Positions 11,651-22,182 are shown, counted from the stretch's first letter. The stretch: 64,000 nt of DNA from Simmondsia chinensis (GCA_018398585.1 JAGTTD010000025.1:16249578-16313577), one strand, 5' to 3'. Program-made: numbers and translations. Notes: generated by a model not told the origin, from the sequence alone.

Positions 11651-12676
11651 TGCGGCAATCAGAGGCTTGATGTCCACTCTCCCCGCACTTGAAGCAGCGA
11701 ATCCTAGAAGTGTTCGCTAAGTCTTGAGCATTGGGCCTAGTTGCGTTAGCGTTAGTCGGTCGGTTCTGAGTGGTCTGTGTTGGCGGTAATCGCGGCTGCT
11801 CTCTAACACCAGCTTGTGCACCCCAATTTCCACCAATTTGGTGGCGTCTCTGTTGTCGTTTCTACATTCAAGGCCCTTTAGCTAGCCTCCGACACGGTAA
11901 AGATGTCAAACATGTTGAGGACTTCTTGGATGGACGCCTTCAATCAGCCTATGTATCGGTTTGCGAAATTGTTCTCCACTTTCCGCCAAGTCATTCCCGG
12001 CGACAAGTGAATAGAATTCGGCCGTGTATTCTTCCATGGATCTTGAACCCTGACGCAAACTTTGGAGGCGCTGGTACATGATTCTGGCATGATTGTGGGG
12101 CAAGAAGGCTCCTTGCATATGCTTCTTCATCTTGTCCCATGATTTGATCTTGGCTTTACCTTGGCGAAGCTGGATTTGCTTAAGTGGTTGCCCCCATGCT
12201 GCAGCTCGCCCTCTCAAGTGTGTAGCAACCAAGGGTGCTTGCTTCTTTTCTGGTACTTCTCGGAACTCGAGAACTTCTTCTACTGCGGCAAGCCAATCCC
12301 AAAAATCTTCGGGATTTCCTCCACCATTGAACTCCAGGATTTCGATCCGGAGACCGGCTTCCCATCTCCTATCATTAGGCGTGTGGGTGTTACCGGTATT
12401 GGGCCGATGATGCCTCGGCCTAGGATTCGGCAGCTTTTCCTCCGGGAACGGATTCTGGAAGCTCTCATCCGTATCCTCCTCGATTGCACCCGGTGTTAAC
12501 GGGTGTTGGGGCTGGGTTCCCTGATCTGCATCTGGGTTTGCTCCCAGTTGAATCAAGCAACGCTCGATTCGCCTAAGTTTCTCCTCGATACCGTCTAATC
12601 TCCTTTCGTGTTGTGCGTGTCGATCTCGTTCGGTTATTTCTTCGATGGAGGCGTACCTTTGACGTCCTGGAGCCAT
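11650..12676 (-). pseudogene. Gypsy gag with CCHC zinc knuckle
   Basis: The ATG at 12676 begins MAPGRQRY, followed by a charged coiled-coil-like segment and R-C-L-I-Q-L-G. The capsid-like retrotransposon gag domain follows (F-W-D-W-L-A-A-V-E, W-D-K-M-K-K-H-M, S-M-E-E-Y-T-A-E-F). A frameshift near 11960 ends the longest frame at 11906. The gag continues in another frame to a zinc knuckle at 11652-11700, C-F-K-C-G-E-S-G-H-Q-A-S-D-C, a correct CX2CX4HX4C. The start is chosen because it is the first ATG after the primer site and matches the start used in the internal domains of the tandem array at 23.6-31.2 kb. Confidence 0.88.
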
Positions 12677-12688
12677 CTCAAAAACATT

Positions 12689-12704
12689 CTGAGCTCTGAT
12701 ACCA
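12689..12704 (-). promoter_or_regulatory. Primer-binding site, tRNA-iMet type
   Basis: The minus strand reads TGGTATCAGAGCTCAG two bases inside the 5' LTR. The TGGTATCAGAGC core is the usual plant primer site complementary to the 3' end of initiator tRNA-Met. Confidence 0.88.
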
Positions 12705-12706
12705 AC

Positions 12707-13119
12707 TGATGCAGCGCGAAGTGGGAAATTAGGGGAACAGGAAGGTAACGACGGCCTTCCCTTAATTTTATTACTGAAATAAAATAAAAGGGGAAAAATA
12801 GTCTCGATTCTCAGAACCCGAGAAAGGACGAATCAAGGTATAAGTTTTTTTTTGTGGGAAAAATAATGAGTGAATGAAACCCTAGCTACCAATCCCTTTA
12901 AATGGAAGGGATTCCTAAATCCTATAGGAAAACTCATTTAAATTTTAAATCAAATTCAAAACATAAACAATAAAAGATCAAAAAAAAAAAAAACTTAAAT
13001 TTAAAACAAATTCAAACTTCTATCCGTTGGGGCCGACTCGGTCCCGTCGAGCCGGATCCGTTCCGTTGTCCGGGACCCCGTTTCACCAATACGGTCCCGT
13101 TACGGCCTGAGCTGCATTA
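12707..13119 (-). repeat. 5' LTR of the 7.9-13.1 kb gypsy element
   Basis: 413 bp, pairs with 7910-8323. The outer end reads GCTGCATTA where the other copy has GCTGCATCA (one C/T change). TSD GATTG follows at 13120-13124. Confidence 0.93.
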
Positions 13120-13265
13120 GATTGATAATTTTATTTCATATATTTTGAGCTAGAATTAAATTGTCTACAAGTTCTCTTCGCAAGCTTCAATAAATGCGCT
13201 ATTTGAAAATACTTAAATTGATTTCATTAGATAAATTTTTCATTCATAAAATTGAGATGAACAAT

Positions 13266-13540
13266 ACTAATAAGATGAATATGGAACATGGAACATACCC
13301 AGTGTCTAAAGGGCTCCCGTCTATGCAGGGTCTGGGGGGGTGGATATACGCAGCCTTCCCCCTTCAGGGTGTTAACCTAAAGAAATGTTGTTTCCCAGTG
13401 CCCCCAACATGAGGGTGCAGACATCCCAAGAGGTCACCCATCCTGGTACTACTCTCGCCTAAGCACGTTTAACTTTGAAGTTCTAATAGGATCCAGTGAC
13501 GGCGTGTTGGTACCCTCTTTGGCACTAATAAGATGAATAT
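13266..13540 (-). mobile_element. 5S rRNA-derived SINE, copy 1, with 17-bp TSD
   Basis: Element 13283-13523 on the minus strand, bounded by a perfect 17-bp TSD ACTAATAAGATGAATAT (13266-13282 and 13524-13540). The first ~110 bp (minus strand, from 13523) are close to plant 5S rRNA: AGTTAAACGTGCTT (A-box region), GGCGAGAGTAGTAC and AGGATGGGTGACCTC (C-box region) are recognisable, so the RNA polymerase III internal promoter was inherited from 5S. The ~130-bp 3' part is not 5S. It contains TTAACACCCTGAAGGGGGAA and GCATAGACGGGAGC, and ends CACTGGGTATGTT, a tail shared with the RTE LINE at 49.2-50.1 kb. Long variable TSDs and lack of LTRs argue for target-primed insertion rather than a Cassandra-type LTR element. 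Confidence 0.85.
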
Positions 13541-13682
13541 ATACATGTAAAATTGGAAAAAAAATGCTAAAATATGAAATAGAAACGAAAAAGAAATAAA
13601 TAAAGGAAGGACTCAAAAGTTACAATCTCGCAAGGCGAGCGTGTGTACTCACGCGCGGCCCTTAGCCAATAGGGCGTCCATC

Positions 13683-13804
13683 AGGCTGTATTTTTTTTTT
13701 TTTTTTTTTTTATGTTGGTAAAGGCAGGGGAGGGGGGTCACTAGTGGGGTTCGATCCCCGGCGCTCTCACACGGCCACCGGGCACCTTACCACTAGGCTG
13801 TATT
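13683..13804 (-). mobile_element. tRNA-type SINE with poly(A) tail
   Basis: Insert 13693-13794 between a 10-bp TSD AGGCTGTATT (13683-13692 and 13795-13804). On the minus strand it starts AGTGGTAAGG (A-box-like) and has GGGATCGAACCCC (B-box-like) about 35 bp later, then a short body and a poly(A) tail of about 20, seen as poly(T) at 13691-13711. A short tRNA-related head with poly(A) is the standard plant SINE layout. Confidence 0.65.
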
Positions 13805-14045
13805 ACATTTTGATGTCATGCTAATATCATCAATCCGTGCCATTGGTGGGTGCATAACGTGTTTAATATTTATTTGTCGTTTTGTCCTTCATTGTCCTAA
13901 ATCAGTAAAAAATATTAACTTTATAAAAAAAAATTATAATAAATAGTTTTGGAAATTGTGTTTAGCATCCAATTTTATCTAAAGAACTTTGTCGTTTCAA
14001 AATTAAAGGAAGAATTTGTTTAGGAAAATTTTCCTATGTTGAATA

Positions 14046-14117
14046 TTTTTTGAGCCCATACTTTTTTTTTTTTTTTTGGTAAAAAGGAATTGGAAAGATT
14101 TTTTTGAGCCCATACTT
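14046..14117 (-). mobile_element. Tail-only retroinsertion of 38 bp
   Basis: The 17-bp repeat TTTTTGAGCCCATACTT occurs at 14046-14062 and 14101-14117. Between them lie 38 bp: a poly(T) run and GGTAAAAAGGAATTGG. This is what an extremely 5'-truncated minus-strand SINE or LINE insertion with its poly(A) tail would leave. Confidence 0.65.
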
Positions 14118-15685
14118 CAGATAGTTTTAAAAAAAATTGCAAAAAAGACTTGGTGAAATTAAAATTTCTATGACACATTTATTTAGTTTTGGAAATTGTG
14201 TTTAGCATCCAAATATAGTACGTTGCTTGTTATCCGCTGCCTCTACTTGCAAATGGATACTTCAACTGTTAGATATGAACAATGCCCTTCACCATATTAA
14301 TTTAGACAAGGCGGCTATATGAAGATCCTGCAAGGCTTTGCATGTGACAACGATATATACTCTAGTCTAATTTCCTTTTCAGTGTTTTTAGCTAGGTTAC
14401 ATTGAATTGGTACCACAAGTTTACTACTCATCTCTTAGTCGGCTTTTAGCGGGTTAAGTTAAACTATTCACATTTTACCTTCTCCCGGGAGGCCACTTCA
14501 CTTGTAGTCTTTATTTTTGTTGATGATGCCATCATCACTAGGATTAATGACAAACAAAATGCTAATCCTATATGGCATTTCTATTAGTAATTTCACATCC
14601 AGGATCTTGGACATTTTAAATACTTTTTCGGAACCGAGGCACTCAATTTGTACTATAAATTTCATGGCATGCATTTTTCCCATCCTTTTGACAAAGTGTA
14701 CCTTGTATCTTGTGCATGCCAATTCCAATAACTAGGATCTTGTCCCCAAGTGATATTGAGACCACTTGCAAACACCATGAAACAATTGATATTACCTTTC
14801 TCCAACCAATATTTCTGCAAACAGTGAAAGACAATAAATTTACAAAATCAAGCTTATTTACCTTATACAGGCCAACTTAAGCAAACTTAAAAGTCGATTC
14901 TAAGTTAAGTACAGTGGAATTAGTGTCCCTCGAGCCTAAACAATTCATATAGAGATAAAATACAAGCCTAAACAAACAAAGCTCATTTGCTGAGCTCAAA
15001 TTTTGAACTCTCATCGAGCTGGACAAATGATGATAGAATAATTTGAAACAAACATGACATATAGATAGCTAGTTTAGGCTAGGGTTTTTGGAAGTTAAGC
15101 TGACACCCTTAAATTATTTATGTAATTGGGTTAAATTTTAATTTGACCAGAGTCCACATGCTTCTAACACGTTGAACCTACTCATGTAGGCGTGTCACAC
15201 ATTCGCATTGACAAACTAGTACGTAGAAAAAAAGTTCACCCATATAACTAAGCAGGATAGGTCACGAGCTGTTTGTTTCTTAATTGGATTGGGTAAGAAT
15301 TGAAGGTTCCTAACTTATTTAATAAACAAACTAGGCTCTATTCTACCTTTGATTTAAATTCCCATATATAAATTGAGCATGTAGGTGACATGAAACGACG
15401 CATTTACCATTCCTAAATCTCCATATTTAGAGAGCTTCAAGTCAAATAAAATATCGCCAAACCCAGGCTTACCACAACCCCTTGTATATGGGAGATGCGT
15501 TTGTCAAATATTTCACCTCTTCCAAGTATGTTGCTATATGCTTCCTTATAAAGTGAGAGCATGCTTCTTTAAAAAACCTATTTTACTAGTGGAATTAGAC
15601 CCAGTATCTTTCAAGTTTCGATTTTTGTCCAATTACCAAACAAAGTGTCCTCTATTTAGGTTATTTGAAATAAAAGAAAAAAAGG
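14118..15685. other. AT-rich intergenic DNA, nothing recognised
   Basis: Short frames in both directions around 14500-14830 overlap each other and match no family I know. No terminal repeats or primer sites seen. Confidence 0.4.
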
Positions 15686-16061
15686 GCTATTTGTGCCAAA
15701 GGTCCCTATACTTTATATATTGTGTCAATTTAGTCCTTGTACTTTTAATTATGTCAATTTAGTCCCTCTACTATTTAAATTGTGTCAATTTAGTCCAATT
15801 ATCGAATTCAGGTTAAGTTAATGATGTAATTTTTAACAGCACAAATGCAAGTAATCCACTACAAATTCACCCATTGACTCAATTTAACCCAATCCATAGC
15901 CGAATCATTAAAATTTTCATCAATAACTTGACATAAATTTTATTTTAGGGACTAAATTAACACAATTTAAATAGTATAAGGACTAAATTGAAATAATTAA
16001 AAGTATAATGATTAAATTGACATAGCAAGCAAAGTATATGGACTTCTGACATAAATAACCT
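15686..16061. mobile_element. Fold-back MITE, copy A
   Basis: About 375 bp with long, imperfect inverted halves. The left half reads GGCTATTTGTGCCAAAGGTC, then repeated GTCAATTTAGTCC words. The right half, read on the minus strand, gives GGTTATTTATGTCAGAAGTC with the same words. Related copies are at 32267-33153 and about 53090-53337. No transposase. A TSD was not clear. Confidence 0.65.
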
Positions 16062-16247
16062 AAGAAACAAAATGATCTTCGGAAATGAAAAATTGGAGAG
16101 AGGATGATATACTTTGGAGCATCTCCATGGGTTGGCTTTTGGGTGTTAGCTTGGTATACTACCTTTCTTTATAAATAAAAAGGAAGTTATGAGAAATGTT
16201 GACTCTATCTTAAGACAGTCAAAGTACCCCCCTTGCATTTATTTATT

Positions 16248-16526
16248 AAAAAATTCTTCTAAAAAGCAAAAAACCAACATACCTAGTGCCCAAAAGACTC
16301 CCGCCTGACTAAAGTCTGGGGGCCGGATGTACATAACCTTTCCCCTGAGGGTAATACTCCTGAAGAGAAACTGTTTCCGAGTGCCCCTCAACCTAAGGGT
16401 AAGGACTTCCCTAGAGGTCACCCATCCTACTATTGCTCTTGTCCAAGCATGCTTAACTTTAAAGTTCTAATGAGATCCAGTAACGACGTTTTGGTACACT
16501 CTTTGGTATCAAAAAAATCTTCTAAA
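16248..16526 (-). mobile_element. 5S rRNA-derived SINE, copy 2
   Basis: Element 16264-16510 on the minus strand, flanked by a 16-bp TSD with one mismatch (AAAAAATTCTTCTAAA at 16248-16263; AAAAAAATCTTCTAAA at 16511-16526). Same build as copy 1: a 5S-like head with AAGTTAAGCATGCTT and GGATGGGTGACCTC, then the non-5S body with GGGGAAAGGTTATGTACATC and tail GCACTAGGTATGTT. It is more diverged from 5S than copy 1, so the two copies were inserted independently. Confidence 0.82.
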
Positions 16527-17106
16527 TTTAAGAAAAGTACTTACCTTTCTCTTTCCGTTTAAGAACACACCGCGGCATAGCTGCTCATACAACTTCTCAA
16601 GCGAGGATCTGTCGACGGGGAAGTCAGAGTCTCTAATGATGACATCCCAGTTGTGAGGAAGCTGTGGCTTCTTCTTGTGATTATCAACTTGTTGAGTTAT
16701 TTCGCTTGCAGTATCATCAGCTTCACGACAAAACAAAGCTCCCATTTTGGTTTGTTATTAGGACTTTTGAGAGTATTCGTCAATTAAGCAACTCTTTTTA
16801 TACTTAGATTATATACCATATGCGAGTCCCAATGTTTCGTGGAAGGGAATCTTTTGTACGTTTTTTTTTTAATTATTGAAAATGAAAATTGGAGTTAACT
16901 GTACAAAGTGTAATCGACAAGTTAGAATAAGTTAAATTGACGCAAATATTAATAGCAAAGAACAAAAGAATAAAGGGTGAATTAGGCATCGCCAATCCCA
17001 AATTGCAGGTAAATTTTGCAATACATATAATTCTAGTCTTGGAATATAATTAGGGTGCTCACTATTTGAGAGTTGAGAGTTTTTTTGTAGATTTCTCTGT
17101 CCATAA
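16527..17106. other. AT-rich intergenic DNA, nothing recognised
   Basis: An open minus-strand frame at 16509-16745 (78 codons) overlaps the SINE edge. It resembles no family I can name. Otherwise no structure seen. Confidence 0.35.
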
Positions 17107-17254
17107 CTATATTATGGGAGAGTTGGTGGTTTGCGGTGCAAAGCTAGGTTGTATGAAAGTTGGTGGCATGCTATTCAAAGCTATATTATGCGAGAACTGG
17201 TGGCTTGCTGTTCAAAGCTACATTTTGGGATGATTGGTGACTTACCGTGCAATA
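17107..17254 (+). repeat. 37-bp minisatellite, four units
   Basis: Units start at 17107, 17144, 17181 and 17218, each beginning CTA and ending with CAAAG or a variant, with TTGGTGG in the middle. The units are diverged, so the array is old. Confidence 0.7.
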
Positions 17255-17494
17255 GTCACATTGCTGATGATGATTGTAATATGGGCTTTGGGGTTATGAT
17301 TAGATATTATATTTTCTTAAATTTCATAGTGGACAAGACACCTATTTTGGTTCCATGGTTTTTCCTTCTATTTGAGAGAGGGTTTTCACATAAATATCGG
17401 AGTACTGATTTTCGTTTTTTTTTTTGTTGATTTTCAATTTTTTTTTTGTGATTTTTTGCTTCTGTTGTACTTAACTGTGTGATTTTTCCATAAC

Positions 17495-17691
17495 TGTTAA
17501 ATTTTGCGGGGCCTTTAGGCCAATGAAATTGACATATATGAGATCCACATATAAGTTCAAGTGTGGGGTTCCATTTTAAAACTAATTAACAATAGGTTGA
17601 GTAATCTACTACACTTATAAATTGATCTTTTCACTGTCACAACTTCGATGTAGGATTCTACTATATAAGCTCACATGTGAAGGCCTCAACA
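17495..17691 (-). mobile_element. Solo LTR of a miniature LTR element
   Basis: 197 bp. On the minus strand it begins TGTTGAGG and ends AAATTTAACA. It shares long stretches with both LTRs of the miniature element at 32438-32994 (for example ATGTGGATCTCA and TTATAAGTGTAGTAG). No second LTR or internal domain next to it and no clear TSD, so it is probably the product of LTR-LTR recombination or a decayed copy. Confidence 0.7.
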
Positions 17692-17957
17692 TTTACGAGG
17701 TTATATTGTGCTTACCAAGCATCTACTGGAGTCGATTCTTGCAAGGTGAATGTAAACTTTTCTATTCATAAATGTACACTTGTCACCTTCACCTACATCC
17801 GTTGCAAATTGGTTGTTGGGATCCATTGTAGTTATACCGCTATTAATTCTCGAAATATTGAGAAGGCGACTACTATTTTTTGGAACAAGTAGAATGTGAG
17901 GAGTCATGTCAAAAGCTAATCTCGATAGATCAAATATCTTAATTAGCTTAGTGATAG
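17692..17957. other. Flank left of the tandem array
   Basis: No recognisable feature. The last bases before 17958 lack the purine run found before every other LTR of the array, which marks this as the true left end of the array. Confidence 0.45.
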
Positions 17958-18383
17958 TGATGCAGCCTCGCCTCCATTGGCAGGTCACATGGCAAATACA
18001 AGATGGCGGGTACAACGTGGTAGGTTCATGTATGCGGAATGAGATTGAACACAGAACGAGTTAGAGTTTGATTAGGAGACAGAGTTTATTTAGGATTAGT
18101 TTTATTTTTTTCAGATTTTCATCTTTTAGTATTTGTTTAGTTATCCTTAGTGTTTACATTTAACTTCTTGCAGTATATTTATCATTTAGGATTTTATTTA
18201 GAGACAAATAGCTCCTCTATATATACAAGAGGAGCCCAAGCCATTCATCAGCCAAGTTTAGAATTATTTTGAAGAAAACCTTGTTTCTCCTTTTCTCAAG
18301 TTGTGAGAAATTGAGCCCTTGTTTCTACTTTTCTGAGGTTGTGAGAAATCGAGCATTTGTTTCTCCTTTTCTCAGATTGTGAG
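17958..18383 (+). repeat. Array LTR 0, left part
   Basis: Starts TGATGCAGCCTCGCC. It is cut at 18383 by the nested copia element and resumes at 23471 after the duplicated GTGAG. Joined length about 570 bp. Confidence 0.85.
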
Positions 18384-18873
18384 TGTGAGGAAATGCGGAA
18401 ATCCCAAGTACTGAATTCGAATCAAATACCACGACAATCAAGAAATAAAATAGACTAAAGAGAATCAAACACAAGAACACAACAATTTACGTGGAAATCC
18501 CTCTTCAATGGAGAGGGGAGAAAACCACAGGTGAAGATTGGAGCTTTTGTTATTGAATCAAAAAGAAGAATTACAATCACTCCTCTCTCTCTCTCTCTCT
18601 CTCTCTGTTTGGTGCGGCGCCACAAGGGAAAACTATAAATTGGATTCACCAAAACGTAACCCTACGTCACGTATATATACTCGCGTGAAAACACGACTCC
18701 TGATAGATCGAGGGATCCCGATCGATCAGCATTGTCCCGATCGATCGGCTGAGCTTTTGGACGCGTTACATGTTTCCGTGCTTTCCCGATCAATCGGTGC
18801 CTCCCCCGATCGATCGGCCTTCTCACAGCTTCTTCCACTTAAATACAAGGAATTTTGAGATATATTCCTAATA
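18384..18873 (-). repeat. 3' LTR of the nested copia element
   Basis: 490 bp, pairs with 22960-23470. It contains a (CT)n run at about 18578-18606 and a cluster of palindromic CCGATCGATCGG-like words at 18716-18812. Confidence 0.92.
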
Positions 18874-18895
18874 AATCTCCACCTTGGCTCAAAAT
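18874..18895 (-). promoter_or_regulatory. Polypurine tract of the nested copia element
   Basis: On the minus strand the bases next to the 3' LTR read AGCCAAGGTGGAGATT, the expected purine-rich priming site. Confidence 0.65.
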
Positions 18896-18949
18896 TATCA
18901 CAATAATAAAAACATCTCTACCTTCTCCACTAACACCCCACCACCAGGG

Positions 18950-19630
18950 CTAACATATTGAAATCAAAATACCAATTAAATTCAACCAATGCTTGCATCT
19001 CCTCCTAGGTAAGACTTTAGTGTACATGTCTGCCGGATTGTCTTCAGTGCCAATCTTTTTCAGCTCCACCTTGCGCTCATCTATCAGATCTCGAATAAAG
19101 TGATGCTTGACATCAATATGCTTCATTCTGTCATGATGTGTCATCTGATCTTTAGTTAGGTGAATTGCTGACTGGCTATCACAGTAAACACCAGTAGTAC
19201 CCTGATCAACACTGATCTCACTAATCAAACCTCTCAACCAAACAGCTTCCTTAAACGCTTTTGTAATTGCCATATACTTGGCCTCGGTACTCGACTGTGC
19301 AATAACTGATTGTAGACAAGCTCTCCAACTGATAGCGCTGTCTCCCAAACAAAACACATAACTGGAAGTAGATTTCCTCTTATCGAGGTCTCCACCATAG
19401 TCTGAGTCAACATACCCTATTAAGCAGCATTTACTCTTCTCAAATTCCAAACAAACATCAGATGTGCCACGTAAGTACCTGAGAATCCATTTGATAGCGT
19501 GCCAATGCTCCTTTCTTCGATTCGCCATGTATCTACTCACTTTGCTCACAACATAAGTAATATCTGGACGAGTACATACCATAGCATACATGATACTACC
19601 CACAGCACTAGAATAAGGGACTTGAGACAT
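18950..19630 (-). pseudogene. Copia RNase H region
   Basis: 226 codons. Begins with the P-Y-S-S-A-V-G-S-I-M-Y and C-T-R-P-D-I segment after the reverse transcriptase thumb. It carries the RNase H motifs D-S-D-Y-G-G-D, S-S-T-E-A-K-Y, D-S-Q-S-A-I-H-L and the C-terminal H-I-D-V-K-H-H-F and A-D-M-Y-T-K strings. T-E-A-K-Y replaces the usual T-E-A-E-Y. The frame is open over this whole part. Confidence 0.88.
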
Positions 19631-19651
19631 GTACCTGACATTCTTCTCAAT

Positions 19652-20566
19652 CTAAGGCGAATCCAATGCTGAAAGCTTGAAATAAGCTGCTAAGGGAATG
19701 CTAACTGGCTTAGCATCCTTTTTGTGAAATCGATCCAGAACCTTCTCAATGTACTTCTCATGAGACAAGTACAACTTTCCTACTTTTCGGTCCCTACTGA
19801 TTTCCATCCCAAGAATCTTGTTAGCTGCTCCTAAGTCCTTCATCTCGAACTCGCTTTTCAACATTGCTTTCAAACCATCAACATCTATCATGTCCTTAGC
19901 TGCAATTAACATGTCATCAACGTATAACAGAAGATAAACAAAAGAGCCTGAATCTGTCTTTCTGAAATACACACAACTGTCATACTTACTTCTGAAAACC
20001 CCATAGCTAGTCATAAATTGAACAAACCTCTTGTACCACTACCTAGGTGACTGTCTCAAGCCATACAAAGATCTTTTCAATTAACAAACATGGTCTTCTT
20101 TTCCCTCAACAATGAAACCCTCAGGCTGATGCATGTGAATACTCTCCTCTAGCTCACCATGCAAAAATGTAGTTTTCACATCTAACTGCTCAAGCTCTAA
20201 ATCATGCATAGCTACTAAAGCAAGTATCGCTCGTATGGAACAATGTCTAACAACAGGTGAAAAAATATCATAAAAATCTACACCGTGTACCTAACTGTAG
20301 CCTTTAGCTACTAACCAAGCCTTGTATCTTGCATCTTCCACTCCAGGAATGACTTCTTTTCGTTTGAAGACCCATTTGCACACAATGACTCTTTTTCCTG
20401 TTTGAGGCTTGACTAACTGCCAAGTCTGGTTCTTCTTCAGAGGCTCCTTCTCTTCATGCATGGCCATAATCCACTTATCTGAGTCAGATCTTGATACAGC
20501 CCTAGAATATATAGATGATTCAGAATCTTCCACTGTTTCAGTTGTAGTAAGGACATAGGCTATCAT
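19652..20566 (-). pseudogene. Copia reverse transcriptase
   Basis: 20291-20566 holds the N-terminal part (W-x-x-A-M-H-E-E, N-Q-T-W-Q-L-V, K-W-V-F-K). 19652-20014 holds the active site Y-V-D-D-M-L-I-A with both Asp residues and the thumb up to K-P-V-S-I-P-L. The 275 bp between (20015-20290) should contain the palm start but are broken by stops. The enzyme would copy the element RNA from the tRNA primer. Confidence 0.88.
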
Positions 20567-21066
20567 CTCCTCATGCCCATATCTCTGTGGCGGCTTAATC
20601 TGCCTTTTCTACCTACCACCTAAAATTATATGCTACTCTGCTCACCTGTTTCTGTTGCTTCATCCTCATCAGAAGCCTGTACTGGAGGTGCCTGCACACT
20701 CTCAAACTAAACTAGCTGCTGCTGATCTGAACTATCTGACTATATCTGACTCTCATTGGCCTTCTATGCCTGACTCAAATCACGAACTAAGGAGGGCGTG
20801 TGTGGTGGATGTAGTAGAGCAGACTCATCAAATGTAACATCTCTACTAGTCATAAATTTATGGGCTTTTGGATCCCATAAACGATATCCCTTCCCACTTG
20901 AAGTATAACCAAGAAAGATACACTTCTTGGCCCTAGGCTCTAGCTTTCCATCATTAACAAAAGCATAAGCAGGAAAACCAAATATTTTCAAATGAGAATA
21001 ACCAGCAGGAGAACCAGACCATACATGGAATCTTCAACCGAAGTGATGAATGAGGAGATCTATTCA

Positions 21067-22070
21067 CTAAGTAACAAGCCATGTTACTGCCTCTCCCCAC
21101 CATTCTCTCCCTAATCCTACGTTTGAAAGCATACACCGAGCCTTCTCTAGTAACATCCTATTCATTCCTTCTGCCACTCTGTTCGGTTGAGGTTGACCTG
21201 TACAAGTCATGTGTCTGACAATGCCTTGGTTCTCATAGAATTTGAAGAAATCACCCTCAACAAACTCAAGACCATTATTTGTCCTCAACCTCTTTATCTG
21301 TTTCCCTGTCTGTTTTTCAAGTAGTGTCTTCCACTTCTTGAAGACTTCATAAACATCGTTTTTCTGCTTAAGAAAATAGACCCAAACTTTAGGAGAATAA
21401 TCATCAATGAACGTTAGTAAGTACCTAGAACCTCCTTTGGAAGCAACTCTGGACGGTCCCCACAAATTTGAATGTATATAGTCCAACGTTCCTTTAGTCG
21501 GATGCACTGCTTGCTTGAAATTGACTCTCTTCTCCTTACCATATACACAGTGCTCACAGAAATCCATCAGTCTAGTTGACTGACCACATAACAGACCCCT
21601 GTTCGTTAACTCTGACAGCCCCTTATCACTCATATGGCCCAGTCTCATGTGCCACATCTTAGTGATCTCTGTATCTATCATAGACAATGTAGAAATAGCC
21701 ACTGACCCTGTCACGGTAGAACCTACAAGCTCATTCAAGATTTTTACCCTTCTACCCTTAATCACAATCAACGCACCTTTACTGACCCTTATAGCTCTAC
21801 CTTCAGCTGTGTACGTGTACCCATTGGACTCAAGGGTATCTAAAGAGATAAGGTTCTTTTTCAAGTCTTGAACGTGTCTCACATCGCTAAGTGTCCTAAT
21901 AGTACCATCAAACATATTCTCACAAACTGCTCCAATACCCATCACCTTACATGCGGCATTGTTGCCCATCAAGACTACTCCACCCTGAATCGACTTATAA
22001 GTGTTGAACCAGTCTCTATTAGGACAAACGTGGTAAGAACAATTTGAATCCATGATCCACTTATCTTTAG
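21067..22070 (-). pseudogene. Copia protease and integrase, active sites altered
   Basis: The frame 21067-22053 starts at the protease: M-D-S-N-C-S-Y-H, where the family has D-S-G, so the catalytic Gly is Asn. The GAG-pre-integrase zinc motif follows (W-H-M-R-L-G-H, then C-E-H-C). In the integrase core the first catalytic Asp context reads H-S-N-L-W-G-P (usual H-S-D) and the second reads R-T-N-N-G-L-E-F (usual T-D-N-G). The Glu region R-V-A-E-G-M-N-R is kept. Three Asp or Gly codons changed to Asn codons fits G-to-A decay. Confidence 0.9.
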
Positions 22071-22182
22071 ACCTGGTCTGTGACTCGGTTACTAGTAGGA
22101 CATCAGCATCTCCCTCATCTTCAACTACACTAGCCTCACCAGACTTATCACCTCTATTATGGTCGTGCCTGTTATCTTCTTT

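Larger units (their letters stand above)
7905..13124 (-). mobile_element. Ty3/gypsy LTR retrotransposon, full length, decayed
   Basis: Element 7910-13119 on the minus strand, flanked by the 5-bp TSD GATTG (7905-7909 and 13120-13124). LTRs are 414 bp (7910-8323, the 3' LTR) and 413 bp (12707-13119, the 5' LTR), with TGATGCAGC...GCTGCATCA ends. Inside, on the minus strand, come primer site, gag with a CCHC knuckle, protease, reverse transcriptase, RNase H, integrase and polypurine tract. The order reverse transcriptase-RNase H-integrase defines Ty3/gypsy. No chromodomain was recognised, so the clade is left open. Gag and pol carry several frameshifts and a few stops, so it cannot be autonomous now. 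The LTRs look about 90% identical or better by eye, so the insertion is not recent. Confidence 0.93.

Noticed and set aside
12161..12499. Plus-strand protein opposite gypsy gag
   Set aside because: Mirror frame of the well-supported minus-strand gag; no homology.
13400..13523. Functional 5S rRNA gene on the minus strand
   Set aside because: The 5S-like part has many changes, lacks a normal 5' start and a clean terminator at the right place, and is fused to a non-5S body between TSDs.
13266..13540. Cassandra-type TRIM with 5S in its LTR
   Set aside because: No LTR pair, no TG...CA borders and no primer site; a 17-bp TSD fits target-primed insertion, not LTR integration.
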